Positions 12,602 through 25,223 of a stretch of 64,000 nt of DNA are shown piece by piece. Each line of letters opens with the position of its first letter. Positions within the stretch are counted from its first letter, which is position 1. The notes beneath the pieces are model-generated. The model was given only the letters and a program-made list of their open reading frames with translations, ran no database searches and was not told the DNA's origin. Where the stretch lies: NCBI GenBank assembly GCA_033782935.1, contig JAWQEG010000490.1, positions 1,518,001 to 1,582,000 of the forward strand. The letters are read 5' to 3'. The translations under genes were made by a program, and so were the position numbers. This DNA is from Petrolisthes cinctipes. Lineage: Eukaryota; Arthropoda; Malacostraca; Decapoda; Porcellanidae.

Positions 12602-13278
12602 AGGCATGTACAGATTGCTTCTGGGACCCCAAAATATTGAATTTTCGGGTGTTTTGAGCCTGAATTTGAGATATAAACGGGTACAGAAGATACATGCACA
12701 TATTGACTTTGTGCACCTAAAAGATAGATTTTTAGCATGTTTTTAGCCTATATTTTGAAAATATTCTAGCACTAAGTAGGCATGTACAGATTGCTTCTGG
12801 GACCCCAAAATATTGAATTTTCGGGTGTTTTGAGCCTGAATTTGAGATATAAACGGGTACAGAAGATACATGCACATATTGACTTTGGGCACCAAAAATA
12901 TCGATTTTCAGCATGTTTTGGGCCTGAATTTTGAAAATACTCTAACACGGAGTAGGCATGTACAGATCGCTTCTGGGACCCCAAAATATCGAATTTTAGG
13001 GTGTTTAGGGCCAGAATTTGAGATATAAACGGGTACAGAAGATGCATGCACATATCGACTTTTGGGCACCTAAAAGATCGATTTTCAGTATGTTTTTGGC
13101 CTGTATTTTGAAAATACTCTATCACGGAGTAGGCATGTACAGATACCTTCTGATACCTCTAAATATCGAATTTTCGGGTGTTTTGGGACTGAATTTGAGA
13201 TATCGATTTTTTGGCACCTAAAATGTCGAGTTTTAGCATGTTTTTAGCCTATATTTTGAAAATATTCTAGCAATGAGT
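12602..13278 (+). repeat. Tetramer copy 2 (677 bp)
   Basis: Direct repeat of the preceding unit without the extra T. The hybrid monomer (12,602-12,777) has GACTTTGTGCACC and AAAGATAGATTT. CACTAAGTAGG is shared with copy 1. The b monomer has AATTTTAGGGTG and ends CTATCACGG. The c monomer has the CTGATACCTC form that dominates the following region. Confidence 0.86.
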
Positions 13279-13603
13279 TCGCATGTACAGATTGCTTCTG
13301 GGACCCCAAAATATTGAATTTTCGGGTGTTTTGAGCCTGAATTTGAGATATAAACGGGTACAGAAGATGCATGCACATATCGACTTTTGGGCACCTAAAA
13401 GATCGATTTTCAGTATGTTTTTGGCCTGTATTTTGAAAATACTCTATCACGGAGTAGGCATGTACAGATACCTTCTGATACCTCTAAATATCGAATTTTC
13501 GGGTGTTTTGGGACTGAATTTGAGATATCGATTTTTTGGCACCTAAAATGTCGAGTTTTAGCATGTTTTTAGCCTATATTTTGAAAATATTCTAGCACTG
13601 TGT
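13279..13603 (+). repeat. 325-bp dimer: A trimer lacking one monomer
   Basis: A 177-bp monomer begins as class a (AGATTGCTTC and GTTTTGAGCCTG) and ends as b(A) (GATGCATGCAC and TATGTTTTTGGCCTG). A c(A) monomer of 148 bp follows. Its landmark is altered from GAGTAGGCATG to GAGTTCGCATG at 13,279-13,281. The same alteration occurs at 15,107-15,109. Matching dimers lie at 21,615-21,939 and 24,444-24,768. Confidence 0.85.
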
Positions 13604-15950
13604 AGGCATGTACAGATTGCTTCTGGGACCCCAAAATATTGAATTTTCGGGTGTATTGAGCCTGAATTTGAGATATAAACGGGTACAGAAGATACATGCA
13701 CATATTGACTTTGGGCATCTAAAATATCGATTTTCAGCATGTTTTGGGCCTGTATTTTGAAAATACTCTAAGACTGAGTAGGCATGTACAGATTGCTTCT
13801 GGGACCCCAAAATATTGAATTTTCGGGTGTTTTGAGCCTGAATTTGAGATATAAACGGGTACTGAAGATGCATACTCATATCGACTTTTGTGCACCTAAA
13901 AGATCGATTTTCAGTATGTTTTGAGCATGTATTTTGAAAATACTCTAACACGGAGTAGGCATGTACAGATCGCTTCTGGGACCCCTAAATATCGAATTTT
14001 CGGGTGTTTTGGGACTGAATTTGAAATATCGACTTTTTGGCACCTAAAAGATCGATTTTTAGCATGTTTTTAGCCTATATTTTGAAAATATTCTAGCAAT
14101 GAGTAGGCATGTACAGATTGCTTCTGGGACCCCAAAATATTGAATTTTCGGGTGTTTTGAGCCTGAATTTGAGATATAAACGGGTACAGAAGATACATGC
14201 ACATATTGACTTTGGGCACCAAAAATATCGATTTTCAGCATGTTTTGGGCCTGAATTTTGAAAATACTCTAACACGGAGTAGGCATGTACAGATCGCTTC
14301 TGGGACCCCAAAATATCGAATTTTCGGGTGTTTAGGGCCAGAATTTGAGATATAAATGGGTACAGAAGATGCATGCACATATCGACTTTTGGGCACCTAA
14401 AAGATCGATTTTCAGTATGTTTTTGGCCTGTATTTTGAAAATACTCTATCACGGAGTAGGCATGTACAGATACCTTCTGATACCTCTAAATATCGAATTT
14501 TCGGGTGTTTTGGGACTGAATTTGAGATATCGATTTTTTGGCACCTAAAATGTCGAGTTTTAGCATGTTTTTAGCCTATATTTTGAAAATATTCTAGCAC
14601 TGTGTAGGCATGTACAGATTGCTTCTGGGACCCCAAAATATTGAATTTTCGGGTGTTTTGAGCCTGAATTTGAGATATAAACGGGTACAGAAGATACATG
14701 CACATATTGACTTTGGGCATCTAAAATATCGATTTTCAGCATGTTTTGGGCCTGTATTTTGAAAATACTCTAACACTGAGTAGGCATGTACAGATTGCTT
14801 CTGGGACCCCAAAATATTGAATTTTCGGGTGTTTTGAGCCTGAATTTGAGATATAAACGGGTACTGAAGATGCATACACATATCGACTTTTGTGCACCTA
14901 AAAGATCGATTTTCAGTATGTTTTGAGCATGTATTTTGAAAATACTCTAACACGGAGTAGGCATGTACAGATCGCTTCTGGGACCCCTACATATCGAATT
15001 TTCGGGTGTTTTGGGACTGAATTTGAGATATCGACTTTTTGGCACCTAAAAGATCGATTTTTAGCATGTTTTTAGCCTATATTTTGAAAATATTCTAGCA
15101 ATGAGTTCGCATGTACAGATTGCTTCTGGGACCCCAAAATATTGAATTTTCGGGTGTTTTGAGCCTGAATTTGAGATATAAACGGGTACAGAAGATACAT
15201 GCACATATTGACTTTGGGCACCAAAAATATCGATTTTCAGCATGTTTTGGGCCTGAATTTTGAAAATACTCTAACACGGAATAGGCATGTACAGATCGCT
15301 TCTGGGACCCCAAAATATCGAATTTTCGGGTGTTTAGGGCCAGAATTTGAGATATAAACGGGTACAGAAGATGCATGCACATATCGACTTTTGGGCACCT
15401 AAAAGATCGATTTTCAGTATGTTTTTGGCCTGTATTTTGAAAATACTCTAACACGGAGTAGGCATGTACAGATACCTTCTGGGACCTCTAAATATCGAAT
15501 TTTCGGGTGTTTTGGGACTGAATTTGAGGTATCGATTTTTTGACACCTAAAATGTCGATTTTTAGCATGTTTTTAGCCTATATTTTGAAAATATTCTAGC
15601 ACTGTGTAGGCATGTACAGATTGCTTCTGGGACCCAAAATATTGAATTTTCGGGTGTTTTGAGCCTGAATTTGAGATATAAACGGGTACAGAAAATACAT
15701 GCACATATTGACTTTGGGCATCTAAAATATCGATTTTCAGCATGTTTTGGGCCTGTATTTTGAAAATACTCTAACACTGAGTAGGCATGTACAGATTGCT
15801 TCTGGGACCCCAAAATATTGAATTTTCGGGTGTTTTGAGCCTGAATTTGAGATATAAACGGGTACTGAAGATGCATGCACATATCGACTTTTGTGCACCT
15901 AAAAGATCGATTTTCAGTATGTTTTGAGCATGTATTTTGAAAATACTCTA
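13279..15950 (+). repeat. Segmental copy 1 of the 8,336-bp-spaced duplication (approximate)
   Basis: This pairs with 21,615-24,290. Both copies start with a 325-bp a/b-c dimer, share GTGTATTGAGCC near 13,651 and 21,987, and have runs of CTGATACCTCT c(A) monomers. Both have GGAATAGGC near 15,278 and 23,614 and TGAGGTATCG near 15,526 and 23,862. The left edge is clear. The right edge is a mosaic and could be anywhere between about 15.5 and 16.0 kb. Confidence 0.78.
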
Positions 15951-17750
15951 ACACGGAGTAGGCATGTACAGATCGCTTCTGGGACCCCTAAATATCGAAT
16001 TTTCGGGTGTTTTGGGACTGAATTTGAGATATCGACTTTTTGGCACCTAAAAGATCGATTTTTAGCATGTTTTTAGCCTATATTTTGAAAATATTCTAGC
16101 ACTGAGTAGGCATGTACAGATTGCTTCTGGGACCCCAAAATATTGAATTTTCGGGTGTTTTGAGCCTGAATTTGAGATATAAACGGGTACAGAAGATACA
16201 TGCACATATTGACTTTGGGCACCAAAAATATCGATTTTCAGCATGTTTTGGGCCTGAATTTTGAAAATACTCTAACACGGAGTAGGCATGTACAGATCGT
16301 TTCTGGGACCCCAAAATATCGAATTTTCGGGTGTTTAGGGCCAGAATTTGAGATATAAACGGGTACAGAAGATGCATGCACATATCGACTTTTGGGCACC
16401 TAAAAGATCGATTTTCAGTATGTTTTTGGCCTGTAATTTGAAAATACTCTAACACGGAGTAGGCATGTACAGATACCTTCTGGGACCTCTAAATATCGAA
16501 TTTTCGGGTGTTTTGGGACTGAATTTGAGATATCGACTTTTTGGCACCTAAAAGATCGATTTTTAGCATGTTTTTAGCCTATATTTTGAAAATATTCTAG
16601 CACTGAGTAGGCATGTACAGATTGCTTCTGGGACCCCAAAATATTGAATTTTCGGGTGTTTTGAGCCTGAATTTGAGATATAAACGGGTACAGAAGATAC
16701 ATGCACATATTGACTTTGGGCACCAAAAATATCGATTTTCAGCATGTTTTGGGCCAGAATTTTGAAAATACTCTAACACGGAGTAGGCATGTACAGATCG
16801 CTTCTGGGACCCCAAAATATCGAATTTTCGAGTGTTTAGGGCCAGAATTTGAGATATAAACGGGTACAGAAGATGCATGCACATATCGACTTTTGGGCAC
16901 CTAAAAGATCGATTTTCAGTATGTTTTTGGCCTGTATTTTGAAAATACTCTAACACGGAGTAGGCATGTACAGATACCTTCTGGGACCTCTAAATATCGA
17001 ATTTTCGGGTGTTTTGGGACTGAATTTGAGGTATCGATTTTTTGACACCTAAAATGTCGATTTTTAGCATGTTTTTAGCCTATATTTTGAAAATATTATA
17101 GCACTGTGTAGGCATGTACAGATTGCTTCTGGGACCCAAAATATTGAATTTTCGGGTGTTTTGAGCCTGAATTTGAGATATAAACGGGTACAGAAAATAC
17201 ATGCACATATTGACTTTGGGCATCTAAAATATCGATTTTCAGCATGTTTTGGGCCTGTATTTTGAAAATACTCTAACACTGAGTAGGCATGTACAGATTG
17301 CTTCTGGGACCCCAAAATATTGAATTTTCGGGTGTTTTGAGCCTGAATTTGAGATATAAACGGGTACTGAAGATGCATGCACATATCGACTTTTGTGCAC
17401 CTAAAAGATCGATTTTCAGTATGTTTTGAGCATGTATTTTGAAAATACTCTAACACGGAGTAGGCATGTACAGATCGCTTCTGGGACCCCTAAATATCGA
17501 ATTTTCGGGTGTTTTGGGACTGAATTTGAGATATCGACTTTTTGGCACCTAAAAGATCGATTTTTAGCATGTTTTTAGCCTATATTTTGAAAATATTCTA
17601 GCACTGAGTAGGCATGTACAGATTGCTTCTGGGACCCCAAAATATTGAATTTTCGGGTGTTTTGAGCCTGAATTTGAGATATAAACGGGTACAGAAGATA
17701 CATGCACATATTGACTTTGGGCACCAAAAATATCGATTTTCAGCATGTTT
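15250..17750 (+). repeat. Tandem segmental duplication, copy 1 (2,503 bp, approximate limits)
   Basis: Blocks in this range recur 2,503 bp downstream. Linking variants are GGAATAGGC, TGAGGTATCG, AGATCGTTTCTGG near 16,294 and 18,797, GCCTGTAATTTG near 16,430 and 18,933, and GGGCCAGAATTTTG near 16,751 and 19,254. Trimer order is A, B, A, A, B, A, with two A trimers in a row. The B trimers here use the 500-bp form (GGGACCCAAAA). Confidence 0.82.
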
Positions 17751-20253
17751 TGGGCCTGAATTTTGAAAATACTCTAACACGGAATAGGCATGTACAGATC
17801 GCTTCTGGGACCCCAAAATATCGAATTTTCGGGTGTTTAGGGCCAGAATTTGAGATATAAACGGGTACAGAAGATGCATGCACATATCGACTTTTGGGCA
17901 CCTAAAAGATCGATTTTCAGTATGTTTTTGGCCTGTATTTTGAAAATACTCTAACACGGAGTAGGCATGTACAGATACCTTCTGGGACCTCTAAATATCG
18001 AATTTTCGGGTGTTTTGGGACTGAATTTGAGGTATCGATTTTTTGACACCTAAAATGTCGATTTTTAGCATGTTTTTAGCCTATATTTTGAAAATATTAT
18101 AGCACTGTGTAGGCATGTACAGATTGCTTCTGGGACCCAAAATATTGAATTTTCGGGTGTTTTGAGCCTGAATTTGAGATATAAACGGGTACAGAAAATA
18201 CATGCACATATTGACTTTGGGCATCTAAAATATCGATTTTCAGCATGTTTTGGGCCTGTATTTTGAAAATACTCTAACACTGAGTAGGCATGTACAGATT
18301 GCTTCTGGGACCCCAAAATATTGAATTTTCGGGTGTTTTGAGCCTGAATTTGAGATATAAACGGGTACTGAAGATGCATGCACATATCGACTTTTGTGCA
18401 CCTAAAAGATCGATTTTCAGTATGTTTTGAGCATGTATTTTGAAAATACTCTAACACGGAGTAGGCATGTACAGATCGCTTCTGGGACCCCTAAATATCG
18501 AATTTTCGGGTGTTTTGGGACTGAATTTGAGATATCGACTTTTTGGCACCTAAAAGATCGATTTTTAGCATGTTTTTAGCCTATATTTTGAAAATATTCT
18601 AGCACTGAGTAGGCATGTACAGATTGCTTCTGGGACCCCAAAATATTGAATTTTCGGGTGTTTTGAGCCTGAATTTGAGATATAAACGGGTACAGAAGAT
18701 ACATGCACATATTGACTTTGGGCACCAAAAATATCGATTTTCAGCATGTTTTGGGCCTGAATTTTGAAAATACTCTAACACGGAGTAGGCATGTACAGAT
18801 CGTTTCTGGGACCCCAAAATATCGAATTTTCGGGTGTTTAGGGCCAGAATTTGAGATATAAACGGGTACAGAAGATGCATGCACATATCGACTTTTGGGC
18901 ACCTAAAAGATCGATTTTCAGTATGTTTTTGGCCTGTAATTTGAAAATACTCTAACACGGAGTAGGCATGTACAGATACCTTCTGGGACCTCTAAATATC
19001 GAATTTTCGGGTGTTTTGGGACTGAATTTGAGATATCGACTTTTTGGCACCTAAAAGATCGATTTTTAGCATGTTTTTAGCCTATATTTTGAAAATATTC
19101 TAGCACTGAGTAGGCATGTACAGATTGCTTCTGGGACCCCAAAATATTGAATTTTCGGGTGTTTTGAGCCTGAATTTGAGATATAAACGGGTACAGAAGA
19201 TACATGCACATATTGACTTTGGGCACCAAAAATATCGATTTTCAGCATGTTTTGGGCCAGAATTTTGAAAATACTCTAACACGGAGTAGGCATGTACAGA
19301 TCGCTTCTGGGACCCCAAAATATCGAATTTTCGGGTGTTTAGGGCCAGAATTTGAGATATAAACGGGTACAGAAGATGCATGCACATATCGACTTTTGGG
19401 CACCTAAAAGATCGATTTTCAGTATGTTTTTGGCCTGTATTTTGAAAATACTCTAACACGGAGTAGGCATGTACAGATACCTTCTGGGACCTCTAAATAT
19501 CGAATTTTCGGGTGTTTTGGGACTGAATTTGAGGTATCGATTTTTTGACACCTAAAATGTCGATTTTTAGCATGTTTTTAGCCTATATTTTGAAAATATT
19601 ATAGCACTGTGTAGGCATGTACAGATTGCTTCTGGGACCCAAAATATTGAATTTTCGGGTGTTTTGAGCCTGAATTTGAGATATAAACGGGTACAGAAAA
19701 TACATGCACATATTGACTTTGGGCATCTAAAATATCGATTTTCAGCATGTTTTGGGCCTGTATTTTGAAAATACTCTAACACTGAGTAGGCATGTACAGA
19801 TTGCTTCTGGGACCCCAAAATATTGAATTTTCGGGTGTTTTGAGCCTGAATTTGAGATATAAACGGGTACTGAAGATGCATGCACATATCGACTTTTGTG
19901 CACCTAAAAGATCGATTTTCAGTATGTTTTGAGCATGTATTTTGAAAATACTCTAACACGGAGTAGGCATGTACAGATCGCTTCTGGGACCCCTAAATAT
20001 CGAATTTTCGGGTGTTTTGGGACTGAATTTGAGATATCGACTTTTTGGCACCTAAAAGATCGATTTTTAGCATGTTTTTAGCCTATATTTTGAAAATATT
20101 CTAGCACTGAGTAGGCATGTACAGATTGCTTCTGGGACCCCAAAATATTGAATTTTCGGGTGTTTTGAGCCTGAATTTGAGATATAAACGGGTACAGAAG
20201 ATACATGCACATATTGACTTTGGGCACCAAAAATATCGATTTTCAGCATGTTT
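17751..20253 (+). repeat. Tandem segmental duplication, copy 2 (2,503 bp, approximate limits)
   Basis: Second copy of the preceding block. Just past its right end, the b monomer near 20,290 carries AGATCGTTTCTGG, but its expected partner at about 17,787 has AGATCGCTTCTGG and GGAATAGGC. The right edge is therefore a mosaic, which suggests conversion between neighbouring A trimers. Confidence 0.8.
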
Positions 20254-21614
20254 TGGGCCTGAATTTTGAAAATACTCTAACACGGAGTAGGCATGTACAG
20301 ATCGTTTCTGGGACCCCAAAATATCGAATTTTCGGGTGTTTAGGGCCAGAATTTGAGATATAAACGGGTACAGAAGATGCATGCACATATCGACTTTTGG
20401 GCACCTAAAAGATCGATTTTCAGTATGTTTTTGGCCTGTATTTTGAAAATACTCTAACACGGAGTAGGCATGTACAGATACCTTCTGGGACCTCTAAATA
20501 TCGAATTTTCGGGTGTTTTGGGACTGAATTTGAGATATCGATTTTTTGGCACCTAAAATGTCGATTTTTAGCATGTTTTTAGCCTATATTTTGAAAATAT
20601 TCTAGCACTGAGTAGGCATGTACAGATTGCTTCTGGGACCCCAAAATATTGAATTTTCGGGTGTTTTGAGCCTGAATTTGAGATATAAACGGGTACAGAA
20701 CATACATGCACATATTGACTTTGGGCACCAAAAATATCGATTTTCAGCATGTTTTGGGCCTGAATTTTGAAAATACTCTAACACGGAGTAGGCATGTACA
20801 GATCGCTTTTGGGACCCCAAAATATCGAATTTTCGGGTGTTTAGGGCCAGAATTTGAGATATAAAAGGGTACAGAAGATGCATGCACATATCGACTTTTG
20901 GGCACCTAAAAGATCGATTTTCAGTATGTTTTTGGCCTGTATATTGAAAATACTCTATCACGGAGTAGGCATGTACAGATACCTTCTGGGACCTCTAAAT
21001 ATCGAATTTTCGGGTGTTTTGGGACTGAATTTGAGATATCGATTTTTTGGCACCTAAAATGTCGATTTTTAGCATGTTTTTAGCCTATATTTTGAAAATA
21101 TTCTAGCACTGTGTAGGCATGTACAGATTGCTTCTGGGACCCCAAAATATTGAATTTTCGGGTGTTTTGAGCCTGAATTTGAGATATAAACGGGTACAGA
21201 AAATACATGCACATATTGACTTTGGGCATCTAAAATATCGATTTTCAGCATGTTTTGGGCCTGTATTTTGAAAATACTCTAACACTGAGTAGGCATGTAC
21301 AGATTGCTTCTGGGACCCCAAAATATTGAATTTTCGGGTGTTTTGAGCCTGAATTTGAGATATAAACGGGTACTGAAGATGCATGCACATATCGACTTTT
21401 GTGCACCTAAAAGATCGATTTTCAGTATGATTTGAGCATGTATTTTGAAAATACTCTAACACGGAGTAGGCATGTACAGATCGCTTCTGGGACCCCTAAA
21501 TATCGAATTTTCGGGTGTTTTGGACTGAATTTGAGATATCGACTTTTTGGCACCTAAAAGATCGATTTTTAGCATGTTTTTAGCCTATATTTTGAAAATA
21601 TTCTAGCACTGTGT
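20254..21614 (+). repeat. A-A-B trimers between segmental blocks
   Basis: Ordinary trimers fill this gap. The second A trimer has several private changes: CAGAACATACATGC near 20,697, CGCTTTTGGG near 20,804, ATAAAAGGGTAC near 20,862 and GTATATTGAAAA near 20,939. The B trimer ends with a one-G deletion (GTTTTGGACTG near 21,521). No gene or other element is visible. Confidence 0.8.
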
Positions 21615-21939
21615 AGGCATGTACAGATTGCTTCTGGGACCCCAAAATATTGAATTTTCGGGTGTTTTGAGCCTGAATTTGAGATATAAACGGGTACAGA
21701 AGATGCATGCACATATCGACTTTTGGGCACCTAAAAGATCGATTTTCAGTATGTTTTTGGCCTGTATTTTGAAAATACTATATTACGGAGTAGGCATGTA
21801 CAGATACCTTCTGATACCTCTAAATATCGAATTTTCGGGTGTTTTGGGACTGAATTTGATATATCGATTTTTTGGCACCTAAAATGTCGAGTTTTAGCAT
21901 GTTTTTATCCTATATTTTGAAAATATTCTAGCACTGTGT
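21615..21939 (+). repeat. 325-bp dimer: A trimer lacking one monomer
   Basis: Same a/b(A) hybrid monomer plus c(A) as at 13,279-13,603, here with the normal AGG landmark. Private changes are ACTATATTACGG near 21,778, GATATATCGATT near 21,858 and TTTTTATCCTA near 21,903, the last just inside the dimer's right end. Confidence 0.84.
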
Positions 21940-24290
21940 AGGCATGTACAGATTGCTTCTGGGACCCCAAAATATTGAATTTTCGGGTGTATTGAGCCTG
22001 AATTTGAGATATAAACGGGTACAGAAGATACATGCACATATTGACTTTGGGCATCTAAAATATCGATTTTCAGCATGTTTTGGGCCTGTATTTTGAAAAT
22101 ACTCTAACACTGAGTAGGCATGTACAGATTGCTTCTGGGACCCCAAAATATTGAATTTTCGGGTGTTTTGAGCCTGAATTTGAGATATAAACGGGTACTG
22201 AAGATGCATACACATATCGACTTTTGTGCACCTAAAAGATCGATTTTCAGTATGTTTTGAGCATGTATTTTGAAAATACTCTAACACGGAGTAGGCATGT
22301 ACAGATCGCTTCTGGGACCCCTAAATATCGAATTTTCGGGTGTTTTGGGACTGAATTTGAGATATCGACTTTTTGGCACCTAAAAGATCGATTTTTAGCA
22401 TGTTTTTAGCCTATATTTTGAAAATATTCTAGCAATGAGTAGGCATGTACAGATTGCTTCTGGGACCCCAAAATATTGAATTTTCGGGTGTTTTGAGCCT
22501 GAATTTGAGATATAAACGGGTACAGAAGATACATGCACATATTGACTTTGGGCACCAAAAATATCGATTTTCAGCATGTTTTGGGCCTGAATTTTGAAAA
22601 TACTCTAACACGGAGTAGGCATGTACAGATCGCTTCTGGGACCCCAAAATATCGAATTTTCGGGTGTTTAGGGCCAGAATTTGAGATATAAACGGGTACA
22701 GAAGATGCATGCACATATCGACTTTTGGGCACCTAAAAGATCGATTTTCAGTATGTTTTTGGCCTGTATTTTGAAAATACTCTATCACGGAGTAGGCATG
22801 TCCAGATACTTTCTGATACCTCTAAATATCGAATTTTCGGGTGTTTTGGGACTGAATTTGAGATATCGATTTTTTGGCACCTAAAATGTCGAGTTTTAGC
22901 ATGTTTTTAGCCTATATTTTGAAAATATTCTAGCACTGTGTAGGCATGTACAGATTGCTTCTGGGACCCCAAAATATTGAATTTTCGGGTGTTTTGAGCC
23001 TGAATTTGAGATATAAACGGGTACAGAAGATACATGCACATATTGACTTTGGGCATCTAAAATATCGATTTTCAGCATGTTTTGGGCCTGTATTTTGAAA
23101 ATACTCTAACACTGAGTAGGCATGTACAGATTGCTTCTGGGACCCCAAAATATTGAATTTTCGGGTGTTTTGAGCCTGAATTTGAGATATAAACGGGTAC
23201 TGAAGATGCATACACATATCGACTTTTGTGCACCTAAAAGATCGATTTTCAGTATGTTTTGAGCATGTATTTTGAAAATACTCTAACACGTAGTAGGCAT
23301 GTACAGATCGCTTCTGGGACCCCTAAATATCGAATTTTCGGGTGTTTTGGGACTGAATTTGAGATATCGACTTTTTGGCACCTAAAAGATCGATTTTTAG
23401 CATGTTTTTAGCCTATATTTTGAAAATATTCTAGCACTGAGTAGGCATGTACAGATTGCTTCTGGGACCCCAAAATATTGAATTTTCGGGTGTTTTGAGA
23501 CTGAATTTGAGATATAAACGGGTACAGAAGATACATGCACATATTGACTTTGGGCACCAAAAATATCGATTTTCAGCATGTTTTGGGCCTGAATTTTGAA
23601 AATACTCTAACACGGAATAGGCATGTACAGATCGCTTCTGGGACCCCAAAATATCGAATTTTCGGGTGTTTAGGGCCAGAATTTGAGATATAAACGGGTA
23701 CAGAAGATGCATGCACATATCGACTTTTGGGCACCTAAAAGATCGATTTTCAGTATGTTTTTGGCCTGTATTTTGAAAATACTCTAAAACGGAGAAGGCA
23801 TGTACAGATACCTTCTGGGACCTCTAAATATCGAATTTTCGGGTGTTTTGGGACTGAATTTGAGGTATCGATATTTTGACACCTAAAATGTCGATTTTTA
23901 GCATGTTTTTAGCCTATATTTTGAAAATATTATAGCACTGTGTAGGCATGTACAGATTGCTTCTGGGACCCAAAATATTGAATTTTCGGGTGTTTTGAGC
24001 CTGAATTTGAGATATAAACGGGTACAGAAAATTCATGCACATATTGACTTTGGGCATCTAAAATATCGATTTTCAGCATGTTTTGGGCCTGTATTTTGAA
24101 AATACTCTAACACTGAGTAGGCATGTACAGATTGCTTCTGGGACCCCAAAATATTGAATTTTCGGGTGTTTTGAGCCTGAATTTGAGATATAAACGGGTA
24201 CTGAAGATGCATGCACATATCGACTTTTGTGCACCTAAAAGATCGATTTTCAGTATGTTTTGAGCATGTATTTTGAAAATACTCTAACAC
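21615..24290 (+). repeat. Segmental copy 2 of the 8,336-bp-spaced duplication (approximate)
   Basis: This repeats 13,279-15,950 at an offset of 8,336 bp, starting from the shared dimer. It differs by scattered single bases, for example GTCCAGATACTTTCTG near 22,800, CACGTAGTAGG near 23,288, CTAAAACGGAGAAGG near 23,785 and AAAATTCATGC near 24,028. A third, shorter related block begins with the dimer at 24,444. Confidence 0.78.
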
Positions 24291-24443
24291 GGAGTAGGCA
24301 TGTACAGATCGCTTCTGGGACCCCTAAATATCGAATTTTCGGGTGTTTTGGGACTGAATTTGAGATATCGACTTTTTGGCACCTAAAAGATCGATTTTTA
24401 GCATGTTTTTAGCCTATATTTTGAAAATATTCTAGCACTGTGT

Positions 24444-24768
24444 AGGCATGTACAGATTGCTTCTGGGACCCCAAAATATTGAATTTTCGGGTGTTTTGAG
24501 CCTGAATTTGAGATATAAACGGGTACAGAAGATGCATGCACATATCGACTTTTGGGCACCTAAAAGATCGATTTTCAGTATGTTTTTGGCCTGTATTTTG
24601 AAAATACTCTATCACGGAGTAGGCATGTACAGATACCTTCTGATACCTCTAAATATCGAATTTTCGGGTGTTTTGGGACTGAATTTGAGATATCGATTTT
24701 TTGGCACCTAAAATGTCGAGTTTTAGCATGTTTTTAGCCTATATTTTGAAAATATTCTAGCACTGTGT
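24444..24768 (+). repeat. 325-bp dimer: A trimer lacking one monomer (third copy)
   Basis: Third member of the a/b(A)-c(A) dimer family, 2,829 bp downstream of the one at 21,615. The trimers after it (B from 24,769, then A) also match those after the other two dimers, so the dimer was copied together with its right flank. Confidence 0.84.
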
Positions 24769-25223
24769 AGGCATGTACAGATTGCTTCTGGGACCCCAAA
24801 ATATTGAATTTTCGGGTGTTTTGGGCCTGAATTTGAGATATAAACGGGTACAGAAGATACATGCACATATTGACTTTGGGCATCTAAAATATCGATTTTC
24901 AGCATGTTTTGGGCCTGTATTTTGAAAATACTCTAACACTGAGTAGGCATGTACAGATTGCTTCTGGGACACCAAAATATTGAATTTTCGGGTGTTTTGA
25001 GCCTGAATTTGAGATATAAACGGGTACTGAAGATGCATACACATATCGACTTTTGTGCACCTAAAAGATCGATTTTCAGTATGTTTTGAGCATGTATTTT
25101 GAAAATACTCTAACACGGAGTAGGCATGTACAGATCGCTTCTGGGACCCCTAAATATCGAATTTTCGGGTGTTTTGGGACTGAATTTGAGATATCGACTT
25201 TTTGGCACCTAAAAGATCGATTT

